This document shows, one piece after another, positions 33,686 to 42,822 of a DNA stretch of 64,000 nt (its first letter is position 1; each line of letters opens with the position of its first letter). Made by a program: the position numbers and the translations under genes. A model generated the notes under the pieces. That model had not been told where the DNA came from. It did no database searches and worked only from the letters and a program-made list of their open reading frames with translations. Source of the stretch: Myxococcales bacterium (GTDB taxonomy: Bacteria > Myxococcota_A > UBA9042); the NCBI GenBank assembly GCA_947491025.1, contig CANLIC010000003.1, positions 62,001 through 126,000 on the forward strand, written 5' to 3'.

Positions 33686-33723
33686 CGGCGCCTCCCTCAC
33701 GGTGGGCGCCGTTCGGCTTTTTT
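33686..33723 (+). terminator. Possible intrinsic terminator after the tail-tube gene
   Basis: CGGCGCC (33686-33692) pairs with GGCGCCG (33705-33711), and six T's follow at 33718-33723 after a TTCGGC spacer. The gap between stem and T-run is longer than ideal, so this is a moderate candidate. Confidence 0.4.
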
Positions 33724-33851
33724 GGCGACGATCGTGTGTCCGAGCCCGTGAGCCCTTGATTTTTCACGCCGGCGCGGCCATAGGGTGCCCCTCGCGCGCC
33801 GGCGCCCCTGTCCACCGCGCAGTCCTGACCCTGTCCCCGGATCCATCACCC

Positions 33852-35225
33852 GTGAACCCTTTCGAATCGCTCGGGCTCTCCGAGCCGCTGCGCCGCGCCG
33901 TCGTTGACGCTGGCTATACCACCCCGACGCCCATCCAGGCCCAGACCATCCCGGCGCTGCTCGCAGCCCGCGACCTGCTCGGCTGCGCCCAGACCGGTAG
34001 CGGCAAGACCGCAGCCTTCGCCCTGCCGACGCTGCAGCGGCTCGCCGAGGCGCCATCGCGCCCGGGCCGGCGGCCGGTGCGGGCGCTGGTGCTTGCGCCG
34101 ACCCGTGAACTGGCCGCCCAGATTCACGAGAGCTTCCACACCTATGGCCGCTACCTGAACCTGAAGGGCACCGTCATCTACGGCGGTGTCGGCCAAGGCC
34201 CGCAGGTCGCCGCCTTGCGGGCCGGCGTCGACATCCTGGTCGCGACGCCTGGGCGTCTGCTCGATCTCTGCGACCAAGGGCTGCTCCGCCTCGACGCGGT
34301 CGAGATCTTCGTGCTCGACGAGGCTGATCGCATGCTGGACATGGGCTTCATCCAGCCCATCCGCAAAGTGATCTCGATGCTGCCCGCGGTGCGCCAGAAC
34401 CTGCTCTTCTCCGCCACGATGCCGGGGCCGATCGCAGCCCTCGCTTCTGGCCTGCTGCGGGATCCGGTGCGCGTTGACGTCGAGAAGCCCAAGGGCGACG
34501 GCGCACGCACCACGCATGCCCTCTACAGCGTCGGCAAGGCCGACAAGGCGCGGCTCTTGGTCCACCTGCTGCAGGCGCAGCGCCCCTTCCGCTGCATCGT
34601 CTTTACCCGCACCAAGCACGGCGCCAACAGGCTCACATTGCAGCTCGAGAAGTCCGGCCTCGTATCTGCGGCCATTCACGGCAACAAGTCGCAGGGGGCG
34701 CGGACGCGTGCGCTGCAGGGCTTCATCAGCGGCGACGTCGGGATCTTGGTGGCGACGGACATCGCGGCGCGCGGCATCGACATCGACGACATCGACCTCG
34801 TCGTCAACTACGACCTGCCGGACGCACCTGAGACCTTCGTGCACCGAGTCGGCCGAACAGCGCGTGCGGGCCGCACCGGCGCCGCCATCGCGTTCTGCGA
34901 CGAAGAAGAGACGGGCCTGCTCGCCGACATCGAGCGCTTGCTACGCCAACCGCTGCCGCTATCGACCGATCAGCCCTTTCATCAGCACCTGGACCGCCAC
35001 GCCCGGCCGCAGACGCCGGCGCAGCTGCAGTCGGAGCGCGTCGCGCAGCGCCAGGGACCGCCCCGCCGCGATCGCGACGCGGCTCCCGCCGGTCGTGGCG
35101 GCGCCGCGGCCCCGCCGCGACACGGCGGCGGCCATGGCCAGGGCGCCTCGCATGGCGGCGGCCGCTGGGGTGGGCCGTCTGCAGGCGCCAGCGTCGGGCA
35201 CGGGCGTGGCCCCTCTCGGGGCTGA
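33852..35225 (+). CDS. DEAD-box ATP-dependent RNA helicase (RhlE-like)
   Basis: 457 residues from GTG 33852; the frame runs open upstream through the tail-tube gene but without coding character. Q-motif (PTPIQ, 25-29), Walker A AQTGSGKT with Lys52, PTRELAAQI, DEAD at 156-159, SAT motif (LFSATMP), IVFTRTKHGA, ATDIAARGIDID and HRVGRTARAG are all present. The C-terminal about 80 residues are Gly/Arg/His-rich, typical of RhlE-type RNA-binding tails. It unwinds short RNA duplexes in ribosome assembly or mRNA decay. It precedes a methyltransferase by 172 bp. Confidence 0.93.
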   Translation: MNPFESLGLSEPLRRAVVDAGYTTPTPIQAQTIPALLAARDLLGCAQTGSGKTAAFALPTLQRLAEAPSRPGRRPVRALVLAPTRELAAQIHESFHTYGRYLNLKGTVIYGGVGQGPQVAALRAGVDILVATPGRLLDLCDQGLLRLDAVEIFVLDEADRMLDMGFIQPIRKVISMLPAVRQNLLFSATMPGPIAALASGLLRDPVRVDVEKPKGDGARTTHALYSVGKADKARLLVHLLQAQRPFRCIVFTRTKHGANRLTLQLEKSGLVSAAIHGNKSQGARTRALQGFISGDVGILVATDIAARGIDIDDIDLVVNYDLPDAPETFVHRVGRTARAGRTGAAIAFCDEEETGLLADIERLLRQPLPLSTDQPFHQHLDRHARPQTPAQLQSERVAQRQGPPRRDRDAAPAGRGGAAAPPRHGGGHGQGASHGGGRWGGPSAGASVGHGRGPSRG

Positions 35226-35397
35226 GAGGTCGCCCTCGACCGCTCCTAGGCCTTTGATGGCGCTTGGCGCCCCCACTACACTTGCGCTTCGTCCACAATG
35301 GGGGCCCCGTGCCGCCCACGCCGGGGCGATGACGACCGACATGCCAGCTACGGCCCTGCGTCGCCAAAGCCGACGAGACGCGGGCGATGGACCTACC

Positions 35398-36174
35398 ATG
35401 ACGACGACCGCGTTTGCCGACCACTTCTCCGGCCACGCCGGGGCCTACAGCGCGTATCGCCCGCGCTATCCTGATGCGCTCTGGGCCTGGCTGGCGGAGC
35501 AAGCACCGGCGCGCGATCATTGCTGGGACGCCGCCACCGGCAACGGCCAGGCGGCAGTCGGCCTGCGGCGCCACTTCGCGGCCGTCCATGCCAGCGATGC
35601 CTCGGCGGCCCAAGTCGCGCTGGCAGGGCCCTGCGAGGGCGTGACGTACGCCGTCGAGTCCGCCGAGGCATGCGGCCTGCCCGATGCCAGCGTCGACGCC
35701 ATCGTCGTGGCCCAGGCGCTGCACTGGTTTGACTTCGCGCGCTTTTTTGCTGAGGCGCAGCGCGTGCTGCGCCCGGACGGCGTCTTGCTCGCATGCTGCT
35801 ACGAGCTGCTCGAGATCGATGGCGGCGGCCCGATCGACGGCGCCATTCGCACTTTCTACGACGGCGACATCGGCCCCTATTGGCCGCCGCAGCGCCGCCA
35901 CATCGAGCGTGGCTACCGCGACATCGCCTTTCCGCTGCAGCCTCTGTCGGCTCCGCCGCTGGCGATGCGCGCCCACTGGGATCGCGACGCGCTGCTCGCT
36001 TACCTCGGCACCTGGAGCGCGGTACGGCGCCACGACGCCGCCACGGGCCATGACGCCCTCGCCGCGCTGCGGCCGACGCTGGAGGCGCTGTGGCCAGCCG
36101 GCGAAGCCCGCGAGATCGTGTTTCCGCTGACCACTCTGGCCGGGCGCACGAGCGCGATGGGCATCGCGCGTTAG
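35398..36174 (+). CDS. Class I SAM-dependent methyltransferase
   Basis: 258 residues from ATG 35398. FSGHAGAYSAYRPRYP is the family's N-terminal motif. CWDAATGNGQAAVGL is a variant of motif I (Asp-x-x-Thr-Gly-Asn-Gly), AVHASDASAAQV is motif II, and VVAQALHWFDFARFFAEAQRVLRPDG fits motifs III and IV. This profile is common to UbiE/trans-aconitate-like small-molecule methyltransferases. Substrate unknown. Its TAG overlaps the convergent stop of the next gene by 4 bp. Confidence 0.85.
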   Translation: MTTTAFADHFSGHAGAYSAYRPRYPDALWAWLAEQAPARDHCWDAATGNGQAAVGLRRHFAAVHASDASAAQVALAGPCEGVTYAVESAEACGLPDASVDAIVVAQALHWFDFARFFAEAQRVLRPDGVLLACCYELLEIDGGGPIDGAIRTFYDGDIGPYWPPQRRHIERGYRDIAFPLQPLSAPPLAMRAHWDRDALLAYLGTWSAVRRHDAATGHDALAALRPTLEALWPAGEAREIVFPLTTLAGRTSAMGIAR

Positions 36175-37937
36175 AACGTCAATGCCAACTTCATGCCGGC
36201 GGTCGCGCCGGGTTGATCGGCGTCGCGGCCCGCAAAACCTGCCGTAGCGATGGCAAAGAGGCGTGACCCGAGCGGGACGCCGGCCTCGAGGGCAAAGCGC
36301 AAGCCGCGGCTGGCGTCGGTGAGCAAGTCTTCATGTACGACCACGCCGTCGAGGCGGAGGCTGCGGCCGACCGGCACCGAGAGCGCGACGCGGAGCTGCT
36401 CGACCAGGCCATGGCTGGTCTCGAGGTCGTGGAGCGAGCGCCAATCGACCGTCAGGTGGCTCCCGGACTCGTCGCCGATGCGCGCCCCGACGGCGTATCC
36501 AATGCCGGCGCCGCCGCCATGAATCGCCATCAGGACGTCGCCGGTGAGGCCGAGGTAGTCGCCGACGCGCACCTCAAGCCCTGCCGAACCACCGTAGAGT
36601 CGAAGCCGCTGCTGCGGCAGCAGGGCGTCCGCGATCCGCTGCGGCGAGTTGCCGATGGTGGCCTCGGCCTGCAAGCGCCCGACCAGGAAGCCAAAGAACA
36701 TGCGCTCGAGGCCGACATCGGTGCGGATGTAGCTGTCGTCGCCGTCGTAGCGCACCCACTGCAGTCCCAGCGCGACGCGGTTGCGGGCGTCCTCGGGCGA
36801 GAGCACGGTACCCCTCGTGACGTGCACCGTATGGGGCGCCGCCTCGCTGCCCCAGCCGTCGCGGCTCATGCCCTTGGCGTCTGTCACCCGAATCGCGTAG
36901 GCGATGCCTGGCAACACCACGCGCTCGGCTGGGATCTCGGCGCGGAAGACGTCGCCACCGACGCGCTGCATCGGAACGGCCTCGAAGGTGCCACCGCCGC
37001 GGGCGCGAAAGAGCAGGGTCGGATCGCGAAAGCGGCGGTCGACACGCGCCACGACGGGCAGCGCCTTCTGGTGGGTCCACCGCTCTGGCGGCTGGTGATC
37101 GACGCCGACGCGACGGCCGTAGCCAGGGGCGCTTTGAATAGGCACCTGGCGCGGCTCGGCCGCGTGGCCGACGATGACCTCCGGCTTGGCGGGTCCGCCC
37201 GGCAGCGTGACCTCGGCGCCGACGTAGTACTCGACGACGTCGACGTCAGGGTCCGGCTCGCCGATGGCCAACTGCGCCGACCAGCGGCCGTCTGGCCCGG
37301 CCGTCATCGGCAGATCGGCGAAGGCTCCGGTGCGACCGAGGCGCCATCGCACGGTCAAGGCGGCGTGCTCGGGCGTGGCGACGACCTCGAGCCAGAGCGC
37401 GCTGCCATAGGTCGCGGCGCCCGGTGTCGCGTGCCAGACCTGCGGCTTGGCTGGCTTGGCCGCGTCGCCGACGTCGGTCTGGGCCGCGCCAGCCGCGCCG
37501 GCCGCAGGGGCACCCGCCGCCCCAGCCGCCAATGGGTTCCCCGCAGGTGCTGGCGGGCCACCGTAGACGCGCGCCTCATGCACCCAACGGGGCTCGACCT
37601 GGGCTCCGATGGGCGGCGGCGGCGCACCCTCCTCCAGCAGAACGATGGCGCGATCTCCCGCGCGCGTCAGCACGACCCCTGCCGCGAGCTGAAGCGCGTC
37701 TGCGACTTCCCCGGCCTCGCGAACGACGACCGGCATCCCCACCGGCCAGCGCGCCACCGCCGCGCCGCGCACCTGCGCCCGCCGGCCATCGACGCCCTCG
37801 ATGACGGCATCGGTGGTGGCGCTGGTCTCCGAGTGGGGCGGTTGGGCCCTCTGTCGGGCCGGCGCGGAGCTCGCCGCCAGCAGGATGCTGAACGCGATCG
37901 TCGCGGCGATCGCCCTGTGTTGGCATGGGAACTTCAT
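36171..37937 (-). CDS. Secreted envelope protein, C-terminal outer-membrane-barrel-like region
   Basis: 588 residues from ATG 37937 (AAGGA 9 nt upstream). The signal peptide ends near SSAPARQ (about 28). Residues 40-115 hold repeated valine-rich beta strands, followed by an Ala/Gly/Pro hinge (about 125-155) and two segments like Ig-type domains (WLEVVATPEHAALTVRWRLG; LPVVARVDRRFRDPTLLFR). The last about 190 residues alternate hydrophobic and polar residues, with repeated Gly turns (VALGLQWVRYDG, RLYGGSAGLEVRVGDYLGLTGDV, GIGYAVGARIGDESG), and end in an aromatic residue (KLALTF), typical of outer-membrane beta-barrels. No family was recognised. It shares an intergenic region with the divergent DedA gene. 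Confidence 0.6.
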   Translation of the reverse strand: MKFPCQHRAIAATIAFSILLAASSAPARQRAQPPHSETSATTDAVIEGVDGRRAQVRGAAVARWPVGMPVVVREAGEVADALQLAAGVVLTRAGDRAIVLLEEGAPPPPIGAQVEPRWVHEARVYGGPPAPAGNPLAAGAAGAPAAGAAGAAQTDVGDAAKPAKPQVWHATPGAATYGSALWLEVVATPEHAALTVRWRLGRTGAFADLPMTAGPDGRWSAQLAIGEPDPDVDVVEYYVGAEVTLPGGPAKPEVIVGHAAEPRQVPIQSAPGYGRRVGVDHQPPERWTHQKALPVVARVDRRFRDPTLLFRARGGGTFEAVPMQRVGGDVFRAEIPAERVVLPGIAYAIRVTDAKGMSRDGWGSEAAPHTVHVTRGTVLSPEDARNRVALGLQWVRYDGDDSYIRTDVGLERMFFGFLVGRLQAEATIGNSPQRIADALLPQQRLRLYGGSAGLEVRVGDYLGLTGDVLMAIHGGGAGIGYAVGARIGDESGSHLTVDWRSLHDLETSHGLVEQLRVALSVPVGRSLRLDGVVVHEDLLTDASRGLRFALEAGVPLGSRLFAIATAGFAGRDADQPGATAGMKLALTF

Positions 37938-38083
37938 GGTCTGCCATCCTTGGAAAAGCGTGTCGGCGGTGCGATCGACAACGTCGCGCGAAGGCTGCAT
38001 CCTCCGCGCCCTCGCGTCGAGGTCCACGGCCTCGAAGCGGGTCCGTCGCGCGGGGACGACGGTGCGCCCGGGAGATCGAACGC

Positions 38084-38740
38084 ATGGACCAGCTGAAAGC
38101 ACTCATCGACCTCGTCTTGCACGTGGACCGCTATCTCGTCGACTGGTCGCAGTCGATGGGCTCGGGCCTCTACGTGCTGCTCTTCGCCATCGTCTTTTGC
38201 GAGACGGGTCTGGTGGTCACCCCCTTCTTGCCGGGCGATTCGCTGCTCTTTGCCGTGGGCGCTGTTGCCGCCCTCGAGGGCAGCCCGATTCACCCTGTGG
38301 CGGTCGCCGCGTTGCTGATCGTCGCAGGCATCATCGGCGACGCCGTCAACTACTCGATCGGCAAGCGCATCGGCCCCGCCATCTTCGATCGGCCCGACTC
38401 ACGCTGGCTGAAGCAGGCGCACCTGCGGCGGACCCAGGAGTTCTACGAGAAGCACGGCGGCAAGACGATCGTCATCGCGAGGTTCATGCCGATCATCCGC
38501 ACCTTTGCGCCCTTTGTCGCCGGCATCGGGCAGATGAGCTATCGCCGCTTTGCCATGTACAACGTGGCGGGCGCCGTGGCCTGGGTGGTCAGCTTCGTGT
38601 CGCTGGGCTACTTCTTCGGCAACCTTCCCGCGGTGAAGAAGAATTTCACCTACGTCATCTTCGGCATCATCATCCTCTCGGTGTTGCCGGGTGTCATCGA
38701 GTATGTGCGTCACCGGCGGCGAGCGGCCGCGGCGGGGTGA
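38084..38740 (+). CDS. DedA-family membrane protein
   Basis: 218 residues; ATG 38084 with GGAG 9 nt upstream. Motifs: FCETGLVVTPFLPGDSLLF, IIGDAVNYSIGKRIG and KHGGKTIVIARFMPIIRTFAPFVAGIG, the DedA/SNARE-associated hallmarks with the conserved acidic and Arg residues in re-entrant helices. It has about five membrane segments and a basic C-terminus. DedA proteins support membrane potential and undecaprenyl-phosphate or lipid transport. It is separated from the divergent envelope-protein gene by 146 bp. Confidence 0.93.
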   Translation: MDQLKALIDLVLHVDRYLVDWSQSMGSGLYVLLFAIVFCETGLVVTPFLPGDSLLFAVGAVAALEGSPIHPVAVAALLIVAGIIGDAVNYSIGKRIGPAIFDRPDSRWLKQAHLRRTQEFYEKHGGKTIVIARFMPIIRTFAPFVAGIGQMSYRRFAMYNVAGAVAWVVSFVSLGYFFGNLPAVKKNFTYVIFGIIILSVLPGVIEYVRHRRRAAAAG

Positions 38741-38836
38741 GTTTGGGCGGGTCGGGCACGGCCCCATCAGGCGCTGCGGTCGCAGCGTGAAGCGCGCAAG
38801 CGCTCAAACCCGAAAGGGATCGACCCAAGGAAGACC

Positions 38837-38938
38837 ATGAGCAAGGGCCTCGACCAGAAGAAGACCGACAAGAAGCAGGCGCTCAAGACGCCAAAAGAGA
38901 AGAAGGCGGCCAAGGAAGAGAAGAAGCGCCAGAAGTAG
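38837..38938 (+). CDS. 33-residue Lys-rich small protein
   Basis: ATG 38837 is preceded by AAGGAAGACC, a strong SD. The product begins MSKGLDQKK and ends KEEKKRQK: 14 Lys, 3 Glu and no aromatic residues or Cys. It resembles short Lys-rich hypothetical proteins of many bacteria that start MSKG...KKxxKK and contain a KTxKEKxA core (family memory, not searched). Likely an unstructured basic peptide, perhaps nucleic-acid- or ribosome-associated. It lies 96 bp downstream of the DedA gene. The opposing 186-codon frame on the minus strand has no SD and is rejected. Confidence 0.7.
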   Translation: MSKGLDQKKTDKKQALKTPKEKKAAKEEKKRQK

Positions 38939-39080
38939 GGTGCTGCATTGCCGCCTGCGCCTGCAGATCGGCAACAGCCTCCGCTCCAGCAGTCGGCGCG
39001 CGTTGTCGACTGGGCAGCCGCGGTCACGCGCGTCAGATGGCCCAAGCGGTCTCGATGGCCGGGTCGTTGCCGCGGTCGTG

Positions 39081-39106
39081 TCCGGCAGCGTCCGGCAGCG
39101 TCCGGC
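39081..39106. repeat. Direct repeat TCCGGCAGCG, two and a half copies
   Basis: Two perfect 10-bp copies followed by TCCGGC. It lies in the 294-bp interval between the small basic-protein gene and the ATP-grasp operon end. No gene is seen in this interval, and the repeat is too short to imply function. Confidence 0.5.
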
Positions 39107-39232
39107 CGTGATCGGCGCATGGCGCAGCGAAAGGCCGGTGGCCTCGGGCAGCGGCGCCGCATCCCCCTGCGGGGTTCGTTCCGACCTTTCAGTTGAGGCC
39201 CGGACCGCGCGTGGGATTCCCCGAACGCGTCT

Positions 39233-40465
39233 CTAGCCGAGCTCGACCCGCACCAGGCCGATGACGCGCCGCAGCGCGTGCTGGACCTCGGCCGTCGTCG
39301 AAGCGCGCACCAGCACCCAGCCCTCACCCTCGTACGAGCTGTTCTGTGGCGTGCCGATCGCGGGCAGGCGGGCCTCGACGACCAGCGGCCCGACCTCGCG
39401 CTGGGCCTCGTCCAGGCCGTGAATGCGCACCACCCGGCCGCCGGGGCGGCCCTGGCCGCGCAGAAACGCAGCGCCGGCGGCCCACTTCTGCTCGGGCGGA
39501 TCGAAGCGCTCGTGGATGACCAGCTCGGCCCACGCCTTGAAGAAGTCGCGCTCGAACGCCAGAGAGTTCAAGCGGATGATGTTGGCGCCGGGCGGCCGCG
39601 CCGCGATCTCGCTGACGACCACGCTGTTGTCGCGCTTGCGGAACCACTCCATGTGCGAGATGCCGGTGCCCATGCCGAGCGCCTTGAGCGACGCGAAGCC
39701 GATGCGGCGAACCTCGTCGTAGGCCGAGTCGCCGACTTCCCGCGGCAGGGTCACGGTCCACTGGATCCACGGCTGCTGCAGGACCTCGAGGGGGCGCGGC
39801 TCGTACCACGTCATCGAGTGCCAGACCGGCCGGCCCGCAATGCTGACCACCTCGAAGCTCCGCTCGAGGCCTTGGACGAATTCCTCCACCTGGACCGGAT
39901 GGTTGGGCGCCGCCCGCGCCGCGATCAAGGCGGCCTCGAGCTCCTTGTCGCCGTCGCAGCGCCAAGTGGCGATGGAGCCGGCACCGGCGGGTGGCTTGAC
40001 GACGACGGGGAGTCCGACACGGCGAATAAAGGCGCGGCCCTCGCTCACCGAGTGGACACGGGCGTGGCGGGCCACCGGCAGACCGGCCTGGCCGAGTGCC
40101 TCTTTCATCACCGACTTGTCGCGGAAGTTGTTGGCTTCGTTTGGCAACATGCCTGGGATGCCCAGCGCCTGCCGCACCTCGGCGATCGGGACCTGCAGCT
40201 GCTCGAGCGTCGCCAGCAGGCGGTAGGGCGCGCCATGGCGGCCGCTCAGCGTCCGTACGCCGTCCGCGATCCGCTGCGGCTCCGTTGACTCCAGGCGCAG
40301 GGCGTCGGTCAGCAGGTGGCGAACGCCGGCGTCGAGTCGCTCCAGGGCGTCCTGGTGGAGCAGGGTGCAGCGAACGCCCGGCGTGCTGGCGACGGCGTGG
40401 ATGAAGCGGACCGTCGCCTCCAAGAAGAAGGGGGCGACAAAGACGACGTGGTGGCCGCTGGCCAT
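39233..40465 (-). CDS. ATP-grasp family ligase (paralogue of cluster A enzymes)
   Basis: 410 residues; ATG 40465 with GGAGGAGCCCC upstream. It shares the architecture of the left-edge enzymes: HHVVFVAPFFLEATVRF start, GIPGMLPNEANNFRDKSVMKEAL block, GLPVVVKPPAGAGS, VEEFVQGLERSF, and the metal site HMEWFRKRDNSVVVSEIAARPPG. Residues after about 310 form a small C-terminal domain. It probably catalyses ATP-dependent amide or ester-type coupling of an unknown acid. It is the last gene of the cluster B operon, 111 bp after the esterase. Confidence 0.9.
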   Translation of the reverse strand: MASGHHVVFVAPFFLEATVRFIHAVASTPGVRCTLLHQDALERLDAGVRHLLTDALRLESTEPQRIADGVRTLSGRHGAPYRLLATLEQLQVPIAEVRQALGIPGMLPNEANNFRDKSVMKEALGQAGLPVARHARVHSVSEGRAFIRRVGLPVVVKPPAGAGSIATWRCDGDKELEAALIAARAAPNHPVQVEEFVQGLERSFEVVSIAGRPVWHSMTWYEPRPLEVLQQPWIQWTVTLPREVGDSAYDEVRRIGFASLKALGMGTGISHMEWFRKRDNSVVVSEIAARPPGANIIRLNSLAFERDFFKAWAELVIHERFDPPEQKWAAGAAFLRGQGRPGGRVVRIHGLDEAQREVGPLVVEARLPAIGTPQNSSYEGEGWVLVRASTTAEVQHALRRVIGLVRVELG

Positions 40466-40576
40466 GGGGCTCCTCCGTGTGTCAGCGCCGGCTGGGGGCG
40501 CGGGGCCGCTGCGTGGCTGGGCGCGCTGCCGCGATCGCGAGGTCCGGCGCGCGGTGGTCTCGCCGCTGTGGCGCGC

Positions 40577-41362
40577 TCAGATCTTGGCCGCCGGTCCCCA
40601 GCCTTGGGTCCAGGCGTCCAGGTAGTCCGGCAAGAACTTCCGCCAGGTGACCCAGTCGTGGTCCCAGTCCTTGCCCCAGAGGTCGACGCGGTTCGGGATG
40701 CCACGGGCGCCGAGGGCGCGTGCGACCATCCAGCACTCCCAGGGCGCCTCCCAGCGCCCCTCGCCGCTGCCGAGCACGATGAGACGCTGCCGGAGCAGGC
40801 GAAGCTGTTCGCTGTCTTCGGTGAGGTTGGGGATGAAGTGCAGCGGCGAGCTGACGTGGTAGTCGAAGCTGTGCTGGCCGCTCATCCAGCGCGACAGATC
40901 GTAGGTGCCCGACAAGCAGAAGGCGGTGTCGAAGAGGTCCGGGTGGCGGCAGATCGACGATAGCGCGTTGAAGGCGCCGATGCTGCTACCCGCCACGCCG
41001 AGCAAGATCTCTGCGTTGCCACAGTCTTGGCGAATCGCCGGCACGAGCTCGGTGGCGATGAAGGTGTCGAAGCGGCTCTGGACGCGCGCCCGCTGCACGC
41101 CCTGCAGCGAGGGATCGAGCCATGCCCGCCCGCTGATGGAGTCGCAGCTGTAGAGCTTGAGCCGACCCTCGCGCAAAAGCGGCGCCAAGACCTTGATCAT
41201 CAAGAAGCGCTCGATCTCCTCGGCGTCGCCGCCGGCGGTCGGGAAGAGCAGCAGCGGCCGACCAAAGTGGCCCCAGCGCCGCACCTCGACCCGGGTGCCG
41301 ACCCGCTCGCTGTGCCAACCGGTCTCGACCCGGGCGATGTCGGGTGGGCAGTACTGGTTCAC
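40577..41362 (-). CDS. Alpha/beta-hydrolase esterase, coupled to ATP-grasp gene
   Basis: 261 residues from GTG 41362, whose last two bases overlap the upstream TGA (GTGA), implying translational coupling. Begins MNQYCPPDIA. LLLFPTAGGDAEEIERF fits the oxyanion strand; the elbow GVAGSSIGAFNAL places Ser127 in G-x-S-x-G; and DWDHDWVTWRKFLPDYL gives His235 as the candidate base. It lacks the N-terminal sandwich domain of the esterase at 3344-4480, so it is a trimmed version of the same superfamily. No signal peptide. It probably acts on the product or an intermediate of the two flanking ATP-grasp enzymes. Confidence 0.82.
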   Translation of the reverse strand: MNQYCPPDIARVETGWHSERVGTRVEVRRWGHFGRPLLLFPTAGGDAEEIERFLMIKVLAPLLREGRLKLYSCDSISGRAWLDPSLQGVQRARVQSRFDTFIATELVPAIRQDCGNAEILLGVAGSSIGAFNALSSICRHPDLFDTAFCLSGTYDLSRWMSGQHSFDYHVSSPLHFIPNLTEDSEQLRLLRQRLIVLGSGEGRWEAPWECWMVARALGARGIPNRVDLWGKDWDHDWVTWRKFLPDYLDAWTQGWGPAAKI

Positions 41363-42822
41363 GCCGCACCCCCGGCCGCGGCCAGCGCCGCTTGCGGCGG
41401 CTTTCCGGCCTTGCGGTCCAGCCGATCGCGCTCGCACTTGCGCCAGAACTGCACAAGGCCATAGAAGTGCTCGGTAAACTTCTCGATCTCATGGGCCGGG
41501 AAGAGGGCCGTCACCTTCTCGCGCACCAGCTCCTTGCAGGCCGGCGTGCCGAAGAACTCCCAGGCCACCTCGTCGAGGTGGCTGAGATGGGTCTGGCAGA
41601 AGTCGGCGAAGCGCGCCGCGTCCATGCGGTCGCGGGCGATGTCGGCGTAGCCGGTCAGGCGCTCGCGGAAGGGCAGGTCCTTGCGGGCGACGGCGTAGAA
41701 GGGCTCCCAGTCCATGCACTTGCGGAACGGGCGCCGCGCCACGGCGTTGAAAATCGACCAGCGCAGCATGTCCTTGACCAGATCGGGCCAGTAGAAGTGC
41801 AGGCTCGTCACCTGGAAGTCGGGGCAGGGGTTGGCGTAGTCGATCGGGTAGAACACGCCATCTTTGCGCAGGGACTCGCAGGAATTGTGCTCCCAGCCGA
41901 AGAACGCATTGATCGTCAGCATCTGGTCGACGAGGTAGCGGTACTCGTCGCTGTCGACGAACATGAAGTCAACGACATAGCGCGCATGGAGCGGCGCCGT
42001 CGGGTCGTAGCGCATCATCCGCACCTGCGGCCCGACGCCGACGGTGCGCACGAAGAGATCGTAGTCGCTGACGGCCTTTTGCAGGTGCATGATGCGGGTG
42101 CCGGACTCGGCGTAGGCTTTCTTGAGATCTTCCGCGTCCTTGATGTGGGTGACGCCGACCCAAGCGCCGCCGTCAAAGGGCTTCATGAAGAAGGGGTAGC
42201 CGATCTCCGCGGCCACCTTCTCGAGGTCGAAGAGCCGCGCGTACTTCTGCAAGGTGGGCGTGACGTCGGGGTTGGCGCCGGTGTGGTCGCGCGGCGGCAG
42301 CATCCAGGTGTCAGGCACCGGAAAGCCGAGGGCCATCAGCGCGGCGTAGCTGGTGTGCTTCTCCATCGACTGGACGGACCAGGGGTTGTTGAGCACGTAG
42401 AGGCCATCCATGAGGATGCCCTTCTTGATCCACTCGCGGCTGGTGTGGAACCAGTGCGTCAAGCGATCGACGACCACGTGATGGCGGACCGGCTGGCGCA
42501 GGTCGAAGGGCTCGATCGACACCCGCTCGCACGCGACGCGGACCTTCTCGGGCTGGCCGTCGGCGCCCTGCCAGGCGATCTGCAAGTCCATGTTGCGCAA
42601 GATCTGCTCATACGCACCCGGCCAACAGATGTCGGCGCCGAGCGAGAGCCCGATCAGGCGGCTCGCCTCACGCATCGGCAGGGCGGCGGCTGGCGTGCCG
42701 GCCACGGCGCTCGGTTGCGCGCTGCCCTGAGCGGCTGCACTGGCCTTGGTCGTCTTGGTCGTCGATTTCTTGGGCGCTGCATCGCCTGGCGCACTGCCGG
42801 CGTTGCCCTTGCTGGCTGCCAC
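41359..42822 (-). CDS. Divergent ATP-grasp ligase with low-complexity N-terminus
   Basis: 487 residues from GTG 42822, chosen for the excellent AGGAGGG 4 nt upstream. The first about 48 residues are Ala/Lys/Thr/Ser-rich. The ATP-grasp core has YPFFMKPFDGGAWVG (Lys and Gly loop), SGTRIMHLQKAV, a central RYDPTAPLHARYVVD, and a C-terminal metal-type block GVFYPIDYANPCPD. It is about 80 residues longer than the other three ATP-grasp proteins in the window and differs from them in its signature loops, so it is a separate subfamily. A second helical domain (about 370-460) follows. It heads the operon with the esterase and another ATP-grasp gene. Function unknown beyond ligase chemistry. Confidence 0.82.
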   Translation of the reverse strand: MAASKGNAGSAPGDAAPKKSTTKTTKASAAAQGSAQPSAVAGTPAAALPMREASRLIGLSLGADICWPGAYEQILRNMDLQIAWQGADGQPEKVRVACERVSIEPFDLRQPVRHHVVVDRLTHWFHTSREWIKKGILMDGLYVLNNPWSVQSMEKHTSYAALMALGFPVPDTWMLPPRDHTGANPDVTPTLQKYARLFDLEKVAAEIGYPFFMKPFDGGAWVGVTHIKDAEDLKKAYAESGTRIMHLQKAVSDYDLFVRTVGVGPQVRMMRYDPTAPLHARYVVDFMFVDSDEYRYLVDQMLTINAFFGWEHNSCESLRKDGVFYPIDYANPCPDFQVTSLHFYWPDLVKDMLRWSIFNAVARRPFRKCMDWEPFYAVARKDLPFRERLTGYADIARDRMDAARFADFCQTHLSHLDEVAWEFFGTPACKELVREKVTALFPAHEIEKFTEHFYGLVQFWRKCERDRLDRKAGKPPQAALAAAGGAA

